This document shows, piece by piece, positions 19,749 through 28,367 of a stretch of DNA of 53,859 bases; position 1 is the first letter of the stretch, and the number at the start of each line of letters is the position of its first letter. The position numbers and the translations under genes are program-made. This DNA is from Chromobacterium sinusclupearum. GTDB taxonomy: Bacteria; Pseudomonadota; Gammaproteobacteria; Burkholderiales; Chromobacteriaceae. The notes beneath the pieces are model-generated. The model worked only from the letters and a program-made list of their open reading frames with translations. It had not been told where the DNA came from and made no database searches. The DNA is taken from NCBI RefSeq assembly GCF_002902845.1, contig NZ_PPTF01000022.1:32726-86584 (forward strand). Reading direction: 5' to 3'.

Positions 19749-21557
19749 TTAGTGGACGGCGAGCATTTGCAGATGCTCGACTACCGGGCCCAGTGCCAGA
19801 GCCGGAACATAGTTCAACGCGCCTACCAGCAGCACGGTGCCGATCAATAACACCACGAACAACGGGCCATGGGTCGGCAGGGTGCCGCTGGTGACGGCCA
19901 GGCGCTTCTTGGCGGCCAGCGAACCGGCGATGGCCAGGATCGGCACGATCATGAAGAAGCGGCCAAAGAACATGGCGATGCCGGTGGCGATGTTGTAGAA
20001 CGGCGTGTTGGCGGACAGGCCGGCGAAGGCGCTGCCGTTGTTGTTGGCCGCGGAGGTGAAGGCGTACAGGATTTCGCTGAAGCCGTGCGCGCCCGGATTG
20101 GCGATGCCGGCCTTGCCCGCTGCCATGCTCACGGCGATGGCGGTCAGCGCCAGCACCAGCGTCGGGGTCACCAGAATGGTGATCGCGGTCATCTTCATCT
20201 CGTAGGTTTCGATCTTCTTGCCCAGGTATTCCGGCGTGCGGCCTACCATCAGGCCGGCGATGAATACGGCCAGGATGGCGAAGATCAGCATGCCGTACAG
20301 GCCGGAACCCACGCCGCCGAACACCACTTCGCCCAGCTGCATCAGGAACATCGGGACCATGCCGCCGATCGGCGTCAGCGAGTCGTGCATCGCGTTCACT
20401 GCGCCGCAGGAGGCGGATGTGGTCACGGCGATGAACAGCGAGGTGTCGATGATGCCGAAGCGCGCTTCCTTGCCTTCCATATTGCCGCCGGACTGCAGGC
20501 TGCTGGCTTGCTGGTCGATGTGCAGCGCGTTGTACTGCGGCACGCCGGCTTGCTCGGCGTTGGTTTCCACCACTACGGCGGTGGCGAACATGATGGTCAT
20601 CGCGGCGAGGATGGCCCAGCCCTGGCGACGGTCGCCCACCATGCGGCCAAACAGGAAGCACAGCGCGGCCGGAATCAGGAAGATCGCGATGTCCTGCAGG
20701 AAGTTGGCGAACGGAGTCGGGTTTTCAAACGGATGGGCGGAGTTGGCGTTGAAGAAGCCGCCGCCGTTGGTGCCCAGCATCTTGATGGCTTCTTGCGAGG
20801 CCACCGGGCCCATGGGCAGGGTTTGCGTCTGGGTGGACTTGTCTTCCATCACCGGCTTGCCGTCTTTGCCGGTCACCGGATTGCCCTTGGCGTCAACCTT
20901 GGGCTGCTGGTACTTGGTCACTTCCAGCGTATGCACATCCTTGTAGGCGGACAGGTTCTGGATGACGCCCTGCTGGGTGAAGACCAGCGCCAGTACCAGC
21001 GCCAGCGGCAGCAGGATGTACATGGTCAGGCGGGTGATGTCCACCCAGAAGTTGCCGATCTTGCTGCTGTTGTGGCGGACAAAGCCGCGGATCAGCGCGA
21101 TCACCACGGCGGCGCCGGTAGCGGCCGACAGGAAGTTCTGCACGGTCAGACCCAGCATCTGGGTCAGATAGCTCATCGTGGTTTCGCCGCCGTAACCTTG
21201 CCAGTTGGTATTGGTGATGAAGGAGATGGCGGTGTTGAACGACGAATCCGGCGATACGGCGGCCATCGCCTGCGGGTTGAACGGCAGCGCGCCTTGCAGA
21301 CGCTGCAAGGCGTAGACGGCGACCGCGCCCAGCACGTTGAACAGGATCAAGGCCACGGTATAGCCGCGCCAGCCCATTTCCTCATCCTGCTTGATGCCGG
21401 CGAGGCGATAGAAACCGCGTTCTAGCGGCGCGAAAAAGCGTACCGGACCGACGTTTTCCCCCTGCATGATGCGCGTCATATACGCGCCCAGAGGCCAGGC
21501 CAGTGCGACCAGCACGGCCAGGAACAGCCCCAGTTGGAGCATGGCGGGTGTTGTCAT
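19749..21557 (-). CDS. kdpA: KdpA, potassium-translocating subunit
   Basis: A 602-residue channel-like protein of the potassium-transporter superfamily that binds and moves K+ in the Kdp pump. The four selectivity-filter-type loops are visible: [53 protein letters not shown] and [14 protein letters not shown]. It is longer than E. coli KdpA (557), mainly through a polar insert around residues 210-240 ([20 protein letters not shown]), a variant common in betaproteobacteria. The ATG at 21557 starts 2 bp after the kdpF stop codon region, with GGAGAA within kdpF as its ribosome-binding site. Confidence 0.97.
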   Translation of the reverse strand: MTTPAMLQLGLFLAVLVALAWPLGAYMTRIMQGENVGPVRFFAPLERGFYRLAGIKQDEEMGWRGYTVALILFNVLGAVAVYALQRLQGALPFNPQAMAAVSPDSSFNTAISFITNTNWQGYGGETTMSYLTQMLGLTVQNFLSAATGAAVVIALIRGFVRHNSSKIGNFWVDITRLTMYILLPLALVLALVFTQQGVIQNLSAYKDVHTLEVTKYQQPKVDAKGNPVTGKDGKPVMEDKSTQTQTLPMGPVASQEAIKMLGTNGGGFFNANSAHPFENPTPFANFLQDIAIFLIPAALCFLFGRMVGDRRQGWAILAAMTIMFATAVVVETNAEQAGVPQYNALHIDQQASSLQSGGNMEGKEARFGIIDTSLFIAVTTSASCGAVNAMHDSLTPIGGMVPMFLMQLGEVVFGGVGSGLYGMLIFAILAVFIAGLMVGRTPEYLGKKIETYEMKMTAITILVTPTLVLALTAIAVSMAAGKAGIANPGAHGFSEILYAFTSAANNNGSAFAGLSANTPFYNIATGIAMFFGRFFMIVPILAIAGSLAAKKRLAVTSGTLPTHGPLFVVLLIGTVLLVGALNYVPALALGPVVEHLQMLAVH

Positions 21558-21559
21558 GA

Positions 21560-21649
21560 TTAGAAATTCTCCGGTTTGACCAATGCGTAGATCAGATAGA
21601 CGAACAGTCCAAGCGCCAGCAGGGCGCTGATCAGGTACCAGGCAGTCAT
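21560..21649 (-). CDS. kdpF: KdpF, small stabilising subunit of the Kdp pump
   Basis: A 29-residue single-span peptide, [20 protein letters not shown] followed by YALVKPENF. The single hydrophobic helix and the C-terminal K-P-E-x-F are diagnostic of KdpF, which acts like a bound lipid stabilising the KdpABC complex in the membrane. Its ATG overlaps the stop codon of the upstream micro-ORF (ATGA), and kdpA starts just after it. It is too short for routine gene finders but is unambiguous here. Confidence 0.93.
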   Translation of the reverse strand: MTAWYLISALLALGLFVYLIYALVKPENF

Positions 21650-21738
21650 TGCTTGCCTCCCAGTCGGTCACAGGCTGCGATCAGCAGCCAGGTCAGTGCG
21701 CAGAAAAGCGCGACCAGGCCCAGATAAAGCCAATCCAT
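21646..21738 (-). CDS. Micro-ORF upstream of kdpF, 30-residue membrane peptide
   Basis: The frame encodes [20 protein letters not shown] followed by [10 protein letters not shown]: one strongly hydrophobic helix and a short basic/polar tail. GGAG lies nine bases ahead of the ATG, and the TGA stop overlaps the kdpF start as ATGA, which points to translational coupling and a real gene. It is the first reading frame of the kdp message. Small frames of this type (M-D/N-x-x-Y-L, a helix, then C-[DE]-R-L) occur before kdpF in other genomes as far as I recall, usually unannotated; no function is assigned. It may be an additional single-span component of the pump or a regulator. Confidence 0.7.
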   Translation of the reverse strand: MDWLYLGLVALFCALTWLLIAACDRLGGKQ

Positions 21739-21818
21739 AGTGAAAATCTCCATGCGTAATGTGCGATGTGGAAGGTAATCAAACCGGCGTCAAAAACCTG
21801 ATAAAAGCGAGCAGCCTC

Positions 21819-21838
21819 GTGTAAAGAAAGTATAAAAA
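21819..21838 (-). promoter_or_regulatory. KdpE-binding site of the kdp promoter
   Basis: Reading on the minus strand the site is TTTTTATACTTTCTTTACAC, almost base for base the E. coli KdpE-binding sequence as I remember it (one internal T replaced by C). It lies 80 bp upstream of the first kdp micro-ORF. A possible -35, TTGACG (minus strand of 21788-21793), lies downstream, but no good -10 is at the right spacing, as expected for an activator-dependent promoter. The rest of the 321-bp gap 21739-22059 shows AT-rich DNA and a GC hairpin at 22034-22051. Confidence 0.82.
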
Positions 21839-22033
21839 TTATCTTTATTGGCCATTTTTTAGAAAAAAAATTCCTCTGTCGTCGTATTGTTGGAATTTTT
21901 TTAGGCGAAAAGCGGCGCGCTGCGTCAAGTCAACGCTTTGCGGATACGTGATTTCCGGGGTGCAAGAACGGGATGGGATGGTGTAAAGAAAAATACATGA
22001 GGCGCGCCGCCATTGTGGGCGGAGGCAGGTAGG

Positions 22034-22051
22034 CGGGGCCGTGCGGCCCCG
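22034..22051. repeat. GC-rich hairpin downstream of the 62-residue ORF
   Basis: CGGGGCC and GGCCCCG are perfect arms around a 4-nt loop (GTGC), starting 9 bp past the stop codon of the minus-strand small ORF. No T-run follows on either strand. It may act as a 3' stabiliser or a Rho-independent terminator lacking its tail. Confidence 0.45.
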
Positions 22052-22059
22052 TCAAGGTT

Positions 22060-22248
22060 TCAGAACAGATCGTCGCAACGGTCGGCTAGGAAGCGGGCGT
22101 CGTCGCGGTCGTGGGCCCGTTGCCGCACTTTCTGCTGGCGCGACCTTTCCTCGTCGCTCAGCTGTGGTTTGGCCACGGCATAGAGGAAGCTTTCATGCTG
22201 GTCTCGGGCCTGTTTTCTACGAACGCTCAGGGGGATACGAGAAATCAT
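22060..22248 (-). CDS. Small hypothetical protein, 62 residues
   Basis: I do not recognise this protein. The product is highly charged, with no membrane segment: it begins MISRIPLSVRRKQARDQHES and continues through AVAKPQLSDEERSRQQ and DRDDARFLADRCDDLF. The C-terminal half is rich in Arg, Asp and Glu and looks helical. The ATG at 22248 follows AGG in a moderate ribosome-binding context; the open frame to 22350 adds a Pro/Ser-rich extension and is less likely. Its amino-acid composition is unlike a random shadow frame, but there is no homology support from sequence alone. It stands alone between kdp and the TauE gene, pointing toward kdp. Confidence 0.5.
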   Translation of the reverse strand: MISRIPLSVRRKQARDQHESFLYAVAKPQLSDEERSRQQKVRQRAHDRDDARFLADRCDDLF

Positions 22249-22598
22249 CCTGCACCTTTCGATCTCGAAACGTGGACTTCTCAGGGCGATCCTGACGGCT
22301 GGCGCGGACGTGGCCGGCAAGCTGGGCGGGCTGCGCCCTGACTGTATCAAGTTGACGCGATTTGTTCGGTTTGTAAAGGCCTTGGGTGTAAATCAGGCGG
22401 CGATTGTGGCGTTCCATGTCATTTTGTTTCGATTAAAACTTAGCCCACTGTTGTTACGGCGCCGTGATGCCGCGATGAAACTTGCAGGGTAAGCTAGATA
22501 TATGTTTTATAAATATATTGTTGTATCAAAACGATCTAAATTGTTATAAGCAAACCGCGTAGCATCAGCTGATTATTGCAGGATAAATGAGGACGGCT

Positions 22599-23366
22599 AT
22601 GGATCTGGGATACACGGTGGCGGGGCTGGCGGTTGGCTTTATCGTCGGGCTGACCGGCGTGGGCGGCGGCTCGCTGATGACGCCCATCCTGTTGTGGTTT
22701 GGCATTTCGCCGGCCACGGCCGTCGGCACCGACCTTCTGTACGCCGCGCTGACCAAGGCCGGCGGGGTGGTGGTGCATCATAGGCAGCGCCATATCGACT
22801 GGCGCATCACGCTGCAGCTGGCGCTGGGCAGCGTGCCGGCGGCGCTGCTGACGCTGGGTCTGCTGTCCTGGCTGCATGTGTCGCCGCGCATCATGGACGA
22901 AATATTCCGCTTTGTGCTCGGCCTGGCCTTGCTGCTGACTGCGGCGGCCATATTGGGCAAGCCTTGGCTGATGAAGGTGGGGGGGCGCCATGTGGCCAAG
23001 CTCGGCGTGGGCGAGCGCTGGTGGCCCACCGCGCTGGTGGGGGCGGTGCTGGGGGTGCTGGTGACGCTGAGCTCCATCGGCGCCGGCGCCTTGGGCACGC
23101 TGGCGCTGTTCATGCTGTATCCGGCGCTGTCCACCTCGCGTCTGGTGGGGACGGAAATCGCCCATGCGGTGCCGCTGACGCTGGTGGCCGGCCTGGGCCA
23201 CGCCAGCATGGGGCATCTGGATTGGCTGCTGCTGTTGAAACTGCTCAGCGGCTCGCTGCCCGGCATCTGGTTGGGCAGCAAGCTGACCGGCAAGCTGGCG
23301 GACCACTGGCTGAGGCCGGCGCTGGCGGTGATGCTGGCGCTGGTGGGCGGCAAGCTGGTGTTGTAG
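22599..23366 (+). CDS. TauE/SafE-family anion permease
   Basis: A 255-residue inner-membrane protein of the TauE/SafE (DUF81) family, which exports small organic or inorganic anions such as sulfite and sulfoacetate. The duplicated family motif is clear: FIVGLTGVGGGSLMTPILL followed by GTDLLYAALTKAGG in the first half, and LSSIGAGALGTLALFMLYP followed by GTEIAHAVPLTL in the second. About eight membrane segments are predicted. The ATG at 22599 follows GAGGAC and gives the usual short N-terminus; an ATG four codons upstream (22587) is possible. The upstream gap 22249-22598 is moderately AT-rich near the gene and probably holds its promoter; I see no other feature there. Confidence 0.87.
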   Translation: MDLGYTVAGLAVGFIVGLTGVGGGSLMTPILLWFGISPATAVGTDLLYAALTKAGGVVVHHRQRHIDWRITLQLALGSVPAALLTLGLLSWLHVSPRIMDEIFRFVLGLALLLTAAAILGKPWLMKVGGRHVAKLGVGERWWPTALVGAVLGVLVTLSSIGAGALGTLALFMLYPALSTSRLVGTEIAHAVPLTLVAGLGHASMGHLDWLLLLKLLSGSLPGIWLGSKLTGKLADHWLRPALAVMLALVGGKLVL

Positions 23367-23372
23367 GCCGAT

Positions 23373-24125
23373 TCAGGGATGGGTGTAGCGCTTCAGCAGA
23401 GAGGCGTAGCGGCCATCCTGTTTGATCTTGTCCAATGCCGCCTGCAGACGCGCGACGTATTCCGGCTTGCTATCCTTTTGCAGCGCGAAATAGAACTGCG
23501 TGCTGTCATCCAGCACTTGCACCGAATCCAGCCGCTCCGGGTCCTGGCCCTGTTGGCGCGCGGCGTAGCGCTGGAACAGCGCCACCCCAACCGTGTACGG
23601 CACCCGGTGCGCGTACAGCAGCTTGGCCGACTGCCCTTCGTCGTTGGTCAGCACCAGGTTTTGGTTTTCTGAAAACCCCCGGTCTTCCATCATCTTTTGC
23701 CCGGGCGTGTCGCGCGCTACCGCCACCCGCGCGCGCCGCGCGTCCTCTATCGAGGTGTACGGCAGCGCCTTGGGGCCGCCCAGTCGGAATAGCTCAATCG
23801 GCAAGGGCAGGGCCGGTCCCACCCATTTGAACAAATCCTCGCGCTCTGGCGTGCGAACGGTCAGGTACAGCACGGTATTCGGCACCTGTTGCGCCTCGCG
23901 CAGCGCGCGGCTCCACGGCTTGATCTCAATGGTGGCGTGCAGGCCGCTTTCGTGCAGCATCATCAGCAGCAACTCATTGGAGAAGCCCTTGTAGTCGCCA
24001 TCTTGCTGATAGCTCAGCGGCGGCAGGTTTTCGGTCAGCGCGTAGAGTTCCGGCGGGGGCTGGTCCGCCCGGGCGGATAACAGCTGGCAGCAGCAAGCGA
24101 GCAGGGCGAGCAAAGGCAGGCGCAT
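23373..24125 (-). CDS. Periplasmic substrate-binding protein (amino-acid-binding type)
   Basis: A 250-residue exported protein of the bacterial extracellular solute-binding family 3. A signal peptide is obvious (MRLPLLALLACCCQLLSARA, cleaved before DQPPPE). The mature part has the family order: ALTENLPPLSYQQDGDYKGFSNELL, then IEIKPWSRALREAQ, the hinge region with RVAVARDTPGQKMMEDRGF and the C-terminal LQAALDKIKQDGRYASLLKRY. No ABC permease or ATPase is adjacent, so it is one of the orphan members common in this group of bacteria; the ligand is unknown. GAGGGGAG precedes the ATG at 24125, and the longer frame to 24188 crosses the promoter. Its stop codon lies 6 bp from the convergent TauE gene. 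Confidence 0.85.
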   Translation of the reverse strand: MRLPLLALLACCCQLLSARADQPPPELYALTENLPPLSYQQDGDYKGFSNELLLMMLHESGLHATIEIKPWSRALREAQQVPNTVLYLTVRTPEREDLFKWVGPALPLPIELFRLGGPKALPYTSIEDARRARVAVARDTPGQKMMEDRGFSENQNLVLTNDEGQSAKLLYAHRVPYTVGVALFQRYAARQQGQDPERLDSVQVLDDSTQFYFALQKDSKPEYVARLQAALDKIKQDGRYASLLKRYTHP

Positions 24126-24159
24126 GGCGCTCCCCTCGACGAAGTGGATACGTGTTTCC

Positions 24160-24188
24160 ACTATAAGCAGGCGGTTGAGCGCAGGCAA
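24160..24188 (-). promoter_or_regulatory. Promoter of the periplasmic binding protein gene
   Basis: On the minus strand TTGCCT (24183-24188) is followed after exactly 17 bp by TATAGT (24160-24165), about 34 bp before the start codon. The -35 overlaps the end of the T-run of the upstream terminator by two bases. Confidence 0.6.
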
Positions 24189-24214
24189 AAAAAGCCCCGG
24201 GAGGTCCCGGGGGC
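24187..24214 (-). terminator. Strong Rho-independent terminator
   Basis: On the minus strand GCCCCCGGGA, a CC loop and TCCCGGGGC form a GC-rich stem with one bulge, followed by seven T (24187-24193). It lies upstream of the binding-protein promoter, so it must end a transcript arriving from higher coordinates. That could be GNAT read-through or a short RNA starting near 24260. Confidence 0.85.
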
Positions 24215-24336
24215 ATCAAAGCAAACAACAAAGGAGAAGCCATAAGAAGCATGTGTATATTATTTAACTCTGATTTTTCATGGCTTGATATGAAACAAAC
24301 TTACAGGGCTTTGCTTCAAATTAGTGATCGGCAGGA

Positions 24337-24608
24337 TTAGGGGCTGTTGACGTTTGGTGAGTGGATCGCGTTTGCGCCGATTTGGACCGGAAGCAAGGCG
24401 CACAGTCCGACGCATAGTCATTCTATGCAAGGGCTGGGCAACGTGGCTTCCGGCCCAAAGCGGCCAAACCCGCAGGGCCGGGCGCCTTTCGCGCCGACTC
24501 TTCGTTGTTCCGCGCTGGCAGAGAATGACTATGCGGCGCGCGAAACGCCTCGATTCGGCGCAAAACGCATCCCGGCGCGACCGCTCTCCAAACGCCAACA
24601 GCCCCTAA
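24337..24608. mobile_element. MITE-like inverted-repeat element, family A copy 1
   Basis: A 272-bp non-coding element. Its ends are inverted repeats: the left end begins TTAGGGGCTGTTGACGTTTG and the right end is its complement with two changes over 25 bp (TTAGGGGCTGTTGGCGTTTG when read inward). The similarity continues inward for roughly 100 bp per arm, including GTTTGCGCCGA, GCATAGTCATTCT and CAACG words on both sides. The left arm also holds a small palindrome GCATAG-TCATT-CTATGC (24412-24428). CAGG occurs at both flanks and could be a target duplication. It starts 5 bp past the GNAT stop codon. Part of a second copy lies at 50350-50420. The 488-bp gap 24126-24613 holds this, the terminator and the promoter. 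Confidence 0.7.
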
Positions 24609-24613
24609 CAGGT

Positions 24614-25096
24614 TCAGGCGGCTAACTGCTTGCTCAATACCACGCGCTCATCATCCACCTCGGCGGCGTAAGGCTGGCGCTCGATCTCCTGATAACCGAG
24701 GCGCTGATAGAACGCCAGATTGCCCGGCAGGCGGCGGCGGGTTGCCAGCCGTATGCGTTGCACGCCTTGTTGCCGCAGCTGCGCTTCGGCATGGTGGAGC
24801 AGGGCGGAACCCAGGCCGAGGCCTTGCAGTTCCGGGTGGGTGCAGACGCGCTTGACCTCGGCGCAGCCATCGTCCGGCGGCAACACCAACAGGCAGGCGG
24901 CCAGTTGCCGTTTTTGCCAGGCCAGGAAGATCTGGCTGCCGCTGGCCAGGTGGCCGGTCAGGCTGGTGACGGTTTCGTCCAGCGCGGTGGGGCGGCTGGG
25001 AAGCGTGGCGGCCAGCGGGGCGAATGCCTGCTGGATCAGGTGACAGACGGCCGGTAGGTCATCCCAGTCGGCAAGGCGGAATTCGATGGTTTCCAT
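24614..25096 (-). CDS. GNAT-family N-acetyltransferase
   Basis: A 160-residue acetyl-CoA-dependent acyltransferase. The fold is recognisable: strand 1 as IEFRLADWDDLPAVCHLIQQAF, the central strand LAACLLVLPP, motif A as VKRVCTHPELQGLGLGSALLHHAEAQL with the Q-G-L-G-L-G pyrophosphate-binding loop, and the C-terminal NLAFYQRLGYQEIERQPY. The acceptor substrate is unknown. The start is preceded by AGGAG. It lies 112 bp after alaS beyond a strong terminator, so it is probably transcribed on its own. Confidence 0.88.
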   Translation of the reverse strand: METIEFRLADWDDLPAVCHLIQQAFAPLAATLPSRPTALDETVTSLTGHLASGSQIFLAWQKRQLAACLLVLPPDDGCAEVKRVCTHPELQGLGLGSALLHHAEAQLRQQGVQRIRLATRRRLPGNLAFYQRLGYQEIERQPYAAEVDDERVVLSKQLAA

Positions 25097-25150
25097 GGCA
25101 GGCTCCTATTGACGGGATTGAGCGCATTTTGCAATCGAATTGTTACCGAA

Positions 25151-25184
25151 TAAAAAACGGCCACATGATAGTCATGCGACCGTT
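25151..25184 (-). terminator. Rho-independent terminator after alaS
   Basis: On the minus strand AACGGTCGCATGA and TCATGTGGCCGTT form a 13-bp stem with two G-U pairs around a CTA loop, followed by TTTTTATT. It ends the recA-recX-SRPBCC-alaS run 25 bp past the alaS stop codon. Confidence 0.85.
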
Positions 25185-25208
25185 TCGTTTGCGTGCGGTT
25201 TGCGCGGC

Positions 25209-27842
25209 TTACAGCTTGGTCATCAGCCAGTCCGGCAGGCTTTGCAGCGCAGCCGGCAGGTTTTCCGGCTGAGTGCCGCCGGCCTGGGCCATGTCCGGAC
25301 GGCCGCCGCCCTTGCCGCCCACTTGCGTGGCGACTTGGTTGACCAGCTCGCCGGCCTTGACCTTGCCGGTCAGGTCCTTGGACACGCGGGCGATCAGGCT
25401 GACCTTGCCTTCGTTGACGCAAGCCAAGAGCGCGATGCCGCTTTCCAGGCGGTCCATCAGCTTGTCGCTCATGTCGCGCAGGGTGGCGGCGTCGACGTTG
25501 TCGATGCGGCTGCCGACGCACTTGACGCCGTTGATGGTGCGCATGCCGACGCTGACCAGTTCGTCCAGTTGGCCGAAGGCCAGCTGGCCCTTCAGCTGCT
25601 GGGCTTCCTTCTGCGCGGCTTTCAGTTCGGCTTGCAGGCGTTCGATCTTGGCGATCAGCTCGCCCGGCTGCGCTTGCAGCGCGCTGGCGGCGGTTTTCAG
25701 CTCTGCTTCCTGGGCCTGAACCCAGGCGACGGCGCCTTCGCCGGTCACGGCTTCGATCCGGCGCACGCCCGCGGCGACGCCGCTTTCGGCCACGATCTTG
25801 AACAGGCCGATGTCGCCGGTGCGCATGACGTGGGTGCCGCCGCACAGTTCGGCGGAGAAGTCGCCCATGGTCAGCACGCGGACTTCCTCGCCGTATTTTT
25901 CGCCGAACAGCATCATCGCGCCGGATTTCTGCGCGTCTGCCATGCTCATCAGCTCGGCCTTGACCTCGACGTTATGGGCGATCACGCGGTTGACCACGCG
26001 CTCCAGCTCGGCGATCTGTTCCGCCGTTACCGGCTCGCCGTGGGCGAAGTCGAAACGGGTGCGTTCCGGATTGACCAGCGAACCCTTTTGCGCCACGTGG
26101 CTGCCCAGCACATGGCGCAGCGCCGCGTGCAGCAGGTGGGTGGCGGAGTGGTTGCGGGCGCTGGCCAGACGCTGGTGCAGGTCGATGGTGGCGGTGACGC
26201 TGTCGCCGACCTTCAGCGCGCCGCGGGCGAGCACGCCCTTGTGGCCGAAGACCGCGCCCTGGATCTTCTGGGTGTCGGCCACGTCGAACAGCGCGTCGAT
26301 GCCGCCTACGGCGGAGATTTCGCCGACATCGCCGACCTGGCCGCCGCCTTCGGCATAGAAGGCGGTGTTGTCCAGCACCACGATGCCTTCGTCGCCGGCG
26401 GACAGCGCCTCAACCGGCTCGGTGCCCTTGTACAGCGCCAGCACCTTGGCTTCCACGCTGCTCTTGTCGTAGCCGTGGAAGCAGGTGTCGTCGCCGCTGT
26501 AGCTGAGCTTGCCGGTCATCTTGAAGGTGGAGCCGGCGCGGCCGCGCTCGCGCTGCGCTTCCATGGCGCGCTCGAAGCCTTCCAGGTCGGCGTGGATGCC
26601 GCGTTCGCGGCAGATGTCGGCGGTCAGGTCCACCGGGAAGCCGAAAGTGTCGTACAGCTTGAAGATGGTTTCGCCATCCAGCTCTTTTTTGCCGCCTTCC
26701 AGCGCGGCGTCCACCAGCGCCATGCCGTTTTCCAGCGTCTCGGCGAACTTGATTTCCTCGGCGCGCAGCGCGTCTTCGATCTGAGCCTGCTTCTCGCGCA
26801 GCTCCGGATAGGCGTCGCCCATCTCGGAGACCAGGTCGGCGACGATCTTATGGAAGAACAGGCCCTTCTGGCCCAGCTTGTAGCCGTGGCGGATCGCGCG
26901 GCGGGCGATGCGGCGCAGCACATAGCCGCGGCCTTCGTTGGACGGCAGGATGCCGTCGGCGATCATGAAGGAACAGGCGCGGATGTGGTCGGCGATGACT
27001 TTCAGCGACGGCACGTCCTGGCTGTAGGCCACGCCGGTTTCGCGCGCGGCGGCGCGAACCAGGCAGGCCAGTCCATCGGTTTCAAAGTTGGACTTGACGT
27101 GTTGCAGCACGGTGGACAGGCGCTCCAGGCCCATGCCGGTATCGACGGACGGCTTGGGCAGCGGGTGCAGCACGCCGGATTCGTCGCGGTTGAACTGCAT
27201 GAACACGTTGTTCCAGATTTCCATGAAGCGGTCGCCGTCTTCGTCCGGGCTGCCCGGAGGGCCGCCGGCCACGTCTGCGCCGTGGTCAAAGAAGATTTCG
27301 GTGCACGGGCCGCAGGGGCCGGTGTCGCCCATGGTCCAGAAGTTGTCGGACGCGTACGGCGCGCCCTTGTTGTCGCCGATGCGGACGATCTTGTCGGCCG
27401 GCAGGCCGACGGTCTTGTGCCAGATATCGTAGGCTTCGTCGTCGCTGGCGTACACCGTCACCATCAGACGGTCCTTCGGCAGGGCCAGCCATTGCTCGCC
27501 GGTCAGGAATTCCCAGGCGAAGGTGATGGCGTCGCGCTTGAAGTAGTCGCCGAAGCTGAAGTTGCCCAGCATTTCGAAGAAAGTGTGGTGGCGCGCGGTG
27601 TAACCGACGTTTTCCAAGTCGTTGTGCTTGCCGCCTGCGCGCAGGCATTTCTGGCTGGTGGTGGCGCGGGTGTAGTCGCGCTTTTCAAAGCCCAGGAACA
27701 CGTCCTTGAACTGCACCATGCCGGCGACGGTGAACATCAGCGTCGGGTCGTTGCCCGGGATCAGGCTGCTGGAGGCGACTACCTGGTGGCCTTTGGAGGC
27801 GAAGAAATCCAGGAATTTCTTGCGAATTTCAGAGGTTTTCAT
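25209..27842 (-). CDS. alaS: Alanyl-tRNA synthetase
   Basis: A full-length 877-residue class II synthetase charging tRNA-Ala. The aminoacylation domain (1-460) has the start [20 protein letters not shown], motif 1/2 region [15 protein letters not shown] and [17 protein letters not shown], and motif 3 [19 protein letters not shown]. The editing domain has [16 protein letters not shown] and the zinc-binding [17 protein letters not shown]. The C-Ala domain ends with the glycine-rich [15 protein letters not shown]. All catalytic and editing residues are kept. The ATG at 27842 lies 63 bp after the SRPBCC gene. A very long open frame on the opposite strand is a shadow of its GC-rich codons. Confidence 0.98.
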   Translation of the reverse strand: MKTSEIRKKFLDFFASKGHQVVASSSLIPGNDPTLMFTVAGMVQFKDVFLGFEKRDYTRATTSQKCLRAGGKHNDLENVGYTARHHTFFEMLGNFSFGDYFKRDAITFAWEFLTGEQWLALPKDRLMVTVYASDDEAYDIWHKTVGLPADKIVRIGDNKGAPYASDNFWTMGDTGPCGPCTEIFFDHGADVAGGPPGSPDEDGDRFMEIWNNVFMQFNRDESGVLHPLPKPSVDTGMGLERLSTVLQHVKSNFETDGLACLVRAAARETGVAYSQDVPSLKVIADHIRACSFMIADGILPSNEGRGYVLRRIARRAIRHGYKLGQKGLFFHKIVADLVSEMGDAYPELREKQAQIEDALRAEEIKFAETLENGMALVDAALEGGKKELDGETIFKLYDTFGFPVDLTADICRERGIHADLEGFERAMEAQRERGRAGSTFKMTGKLSYSGDDTCFHGYDKSSVEAKVLALYKGTEPVEALSAGDEGIVVLDNTAFYAEGGGQVGDVGEISAVGGIDALFDVADTQKIQGAVFGHKGVLARGALKVGDSVTATIDLHQRLASARNHSATHLLHAALRHVLGSHVAQKGSLVNPERTRFDFAHGEPVTAEQIAELERVVNRVIAHNVEVKAELMSMADAQKSGAMMLFGEKYGEEVRVLTMGDFSAELCGGTHVMRTGDIGLFKIVAESGVAAGVRRIEAVTGEGAVAWVQAQEAELKTAASALQAQPGELIAKIERLQAELKAAQKEAQQLKGQLAFGQLDELVSVGMRTINGVKCVGSRIDNVDAATLRDMSDKLMDRLESGIALLACVNEGKVSLIARVSKDLTGKVKAGELVNQVATQVGGKGGGRPDMAQAGGTQPENLPAALQSLPDWLMTKL

Positions 27843-27905
27843 GATTTTTGGTCAATTTTCAAAATCTGGTCCGGGCGCCGTGCCAGGACGAATCCGTCGA
27901 TTGTG

Positions 27906-28364
27906 TCAAGCTGGAGCCTGGCTGGCAAGCGCTTCGCAGCGCCGTTTCAGCGCCTGGTTCATCAGCACGAAGCCGCTGCGGGTGTTGTCCAGCAGCGCGC
28001 CGCCGATCAAAGGCAGCAGGATGCCGGAAAAGTCCTCGCCGTGATGAAAGCGGGTGCCGCCGTCAGCCAGCGCTTCCAGCCGGAAGTAGTGTTCGCCGTC
28101 GAACAGGCCCGGCAGCAGCAGTTTGCCGCGCCAGCGCAGTTGCTGCGCGGCGGCAAACGCCATCAGCCGCGGCCGGAAGGTCATGCGCCGGCCGCCGGGC
28201 GGATGAATGGTGGCCACCAGGCTGGCGCCGGTTTCGCGGCGGCCGTGCAGGCCGACGATGAACGGGTTCCATTCCGGGTAGCGCGGCCAGTCGGTCAGCA
28301 CCCGCCATACCTGATCCGGAGCGGCGGCGATGTCGATCTCGGTGGCGATGCTGCGCTTGGCCAT
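27906..28364 (-). CDS. SRPBCC/START-like domain protein
   Basis: A 152-residue single-domain protein of the SRPBCC (polyketide cyclase/Bet v1-like) superfamily, a hydrophobic-pocket fold that binds lipids or other ligands. Typical features are the first strand TEIDIAAAPDQVWRVLTDWPRYPEWNPFI, the central strands ASLVATIHPPGGRRMTFRPRL, WRGKLLLPGLFDGEHYFRLEAL, GTRFHHGEDFSGIL and the long C-terminal helix FVLMNQALKRRCEALA. The ligand is unknown. It begins 3 bp after recX ends and is clearly cotranscribed with recA-recX and alaS, but its role in that operon is not evident. Confidence 0.85.
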   Translation of the reverse strand: MAKRSIATEIDIAAAPDQVWRVLTDWPRYPEWNPFIVGLHGRRETGASLVATIHPPGGRRMTFRPRLMAFAAAQQLRWRGKLLLPGLFDGEHYFRLEALADGGTRFHHGEDFSGILLPLIGGALLDNTRSGFVLMNQALKRRCEALASQAPA

Positions 28365-28367
28365 GGC

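Noticed and set aside
24187..24252. Amino-acid-type leader peptide (Leu-rich) with attenuator
   Set aside because: No ribosome-binding site ahead of the ATG and no stop codon before or in the hairpin, and the downstream gene is not an amino-acid biosynthesis gene.
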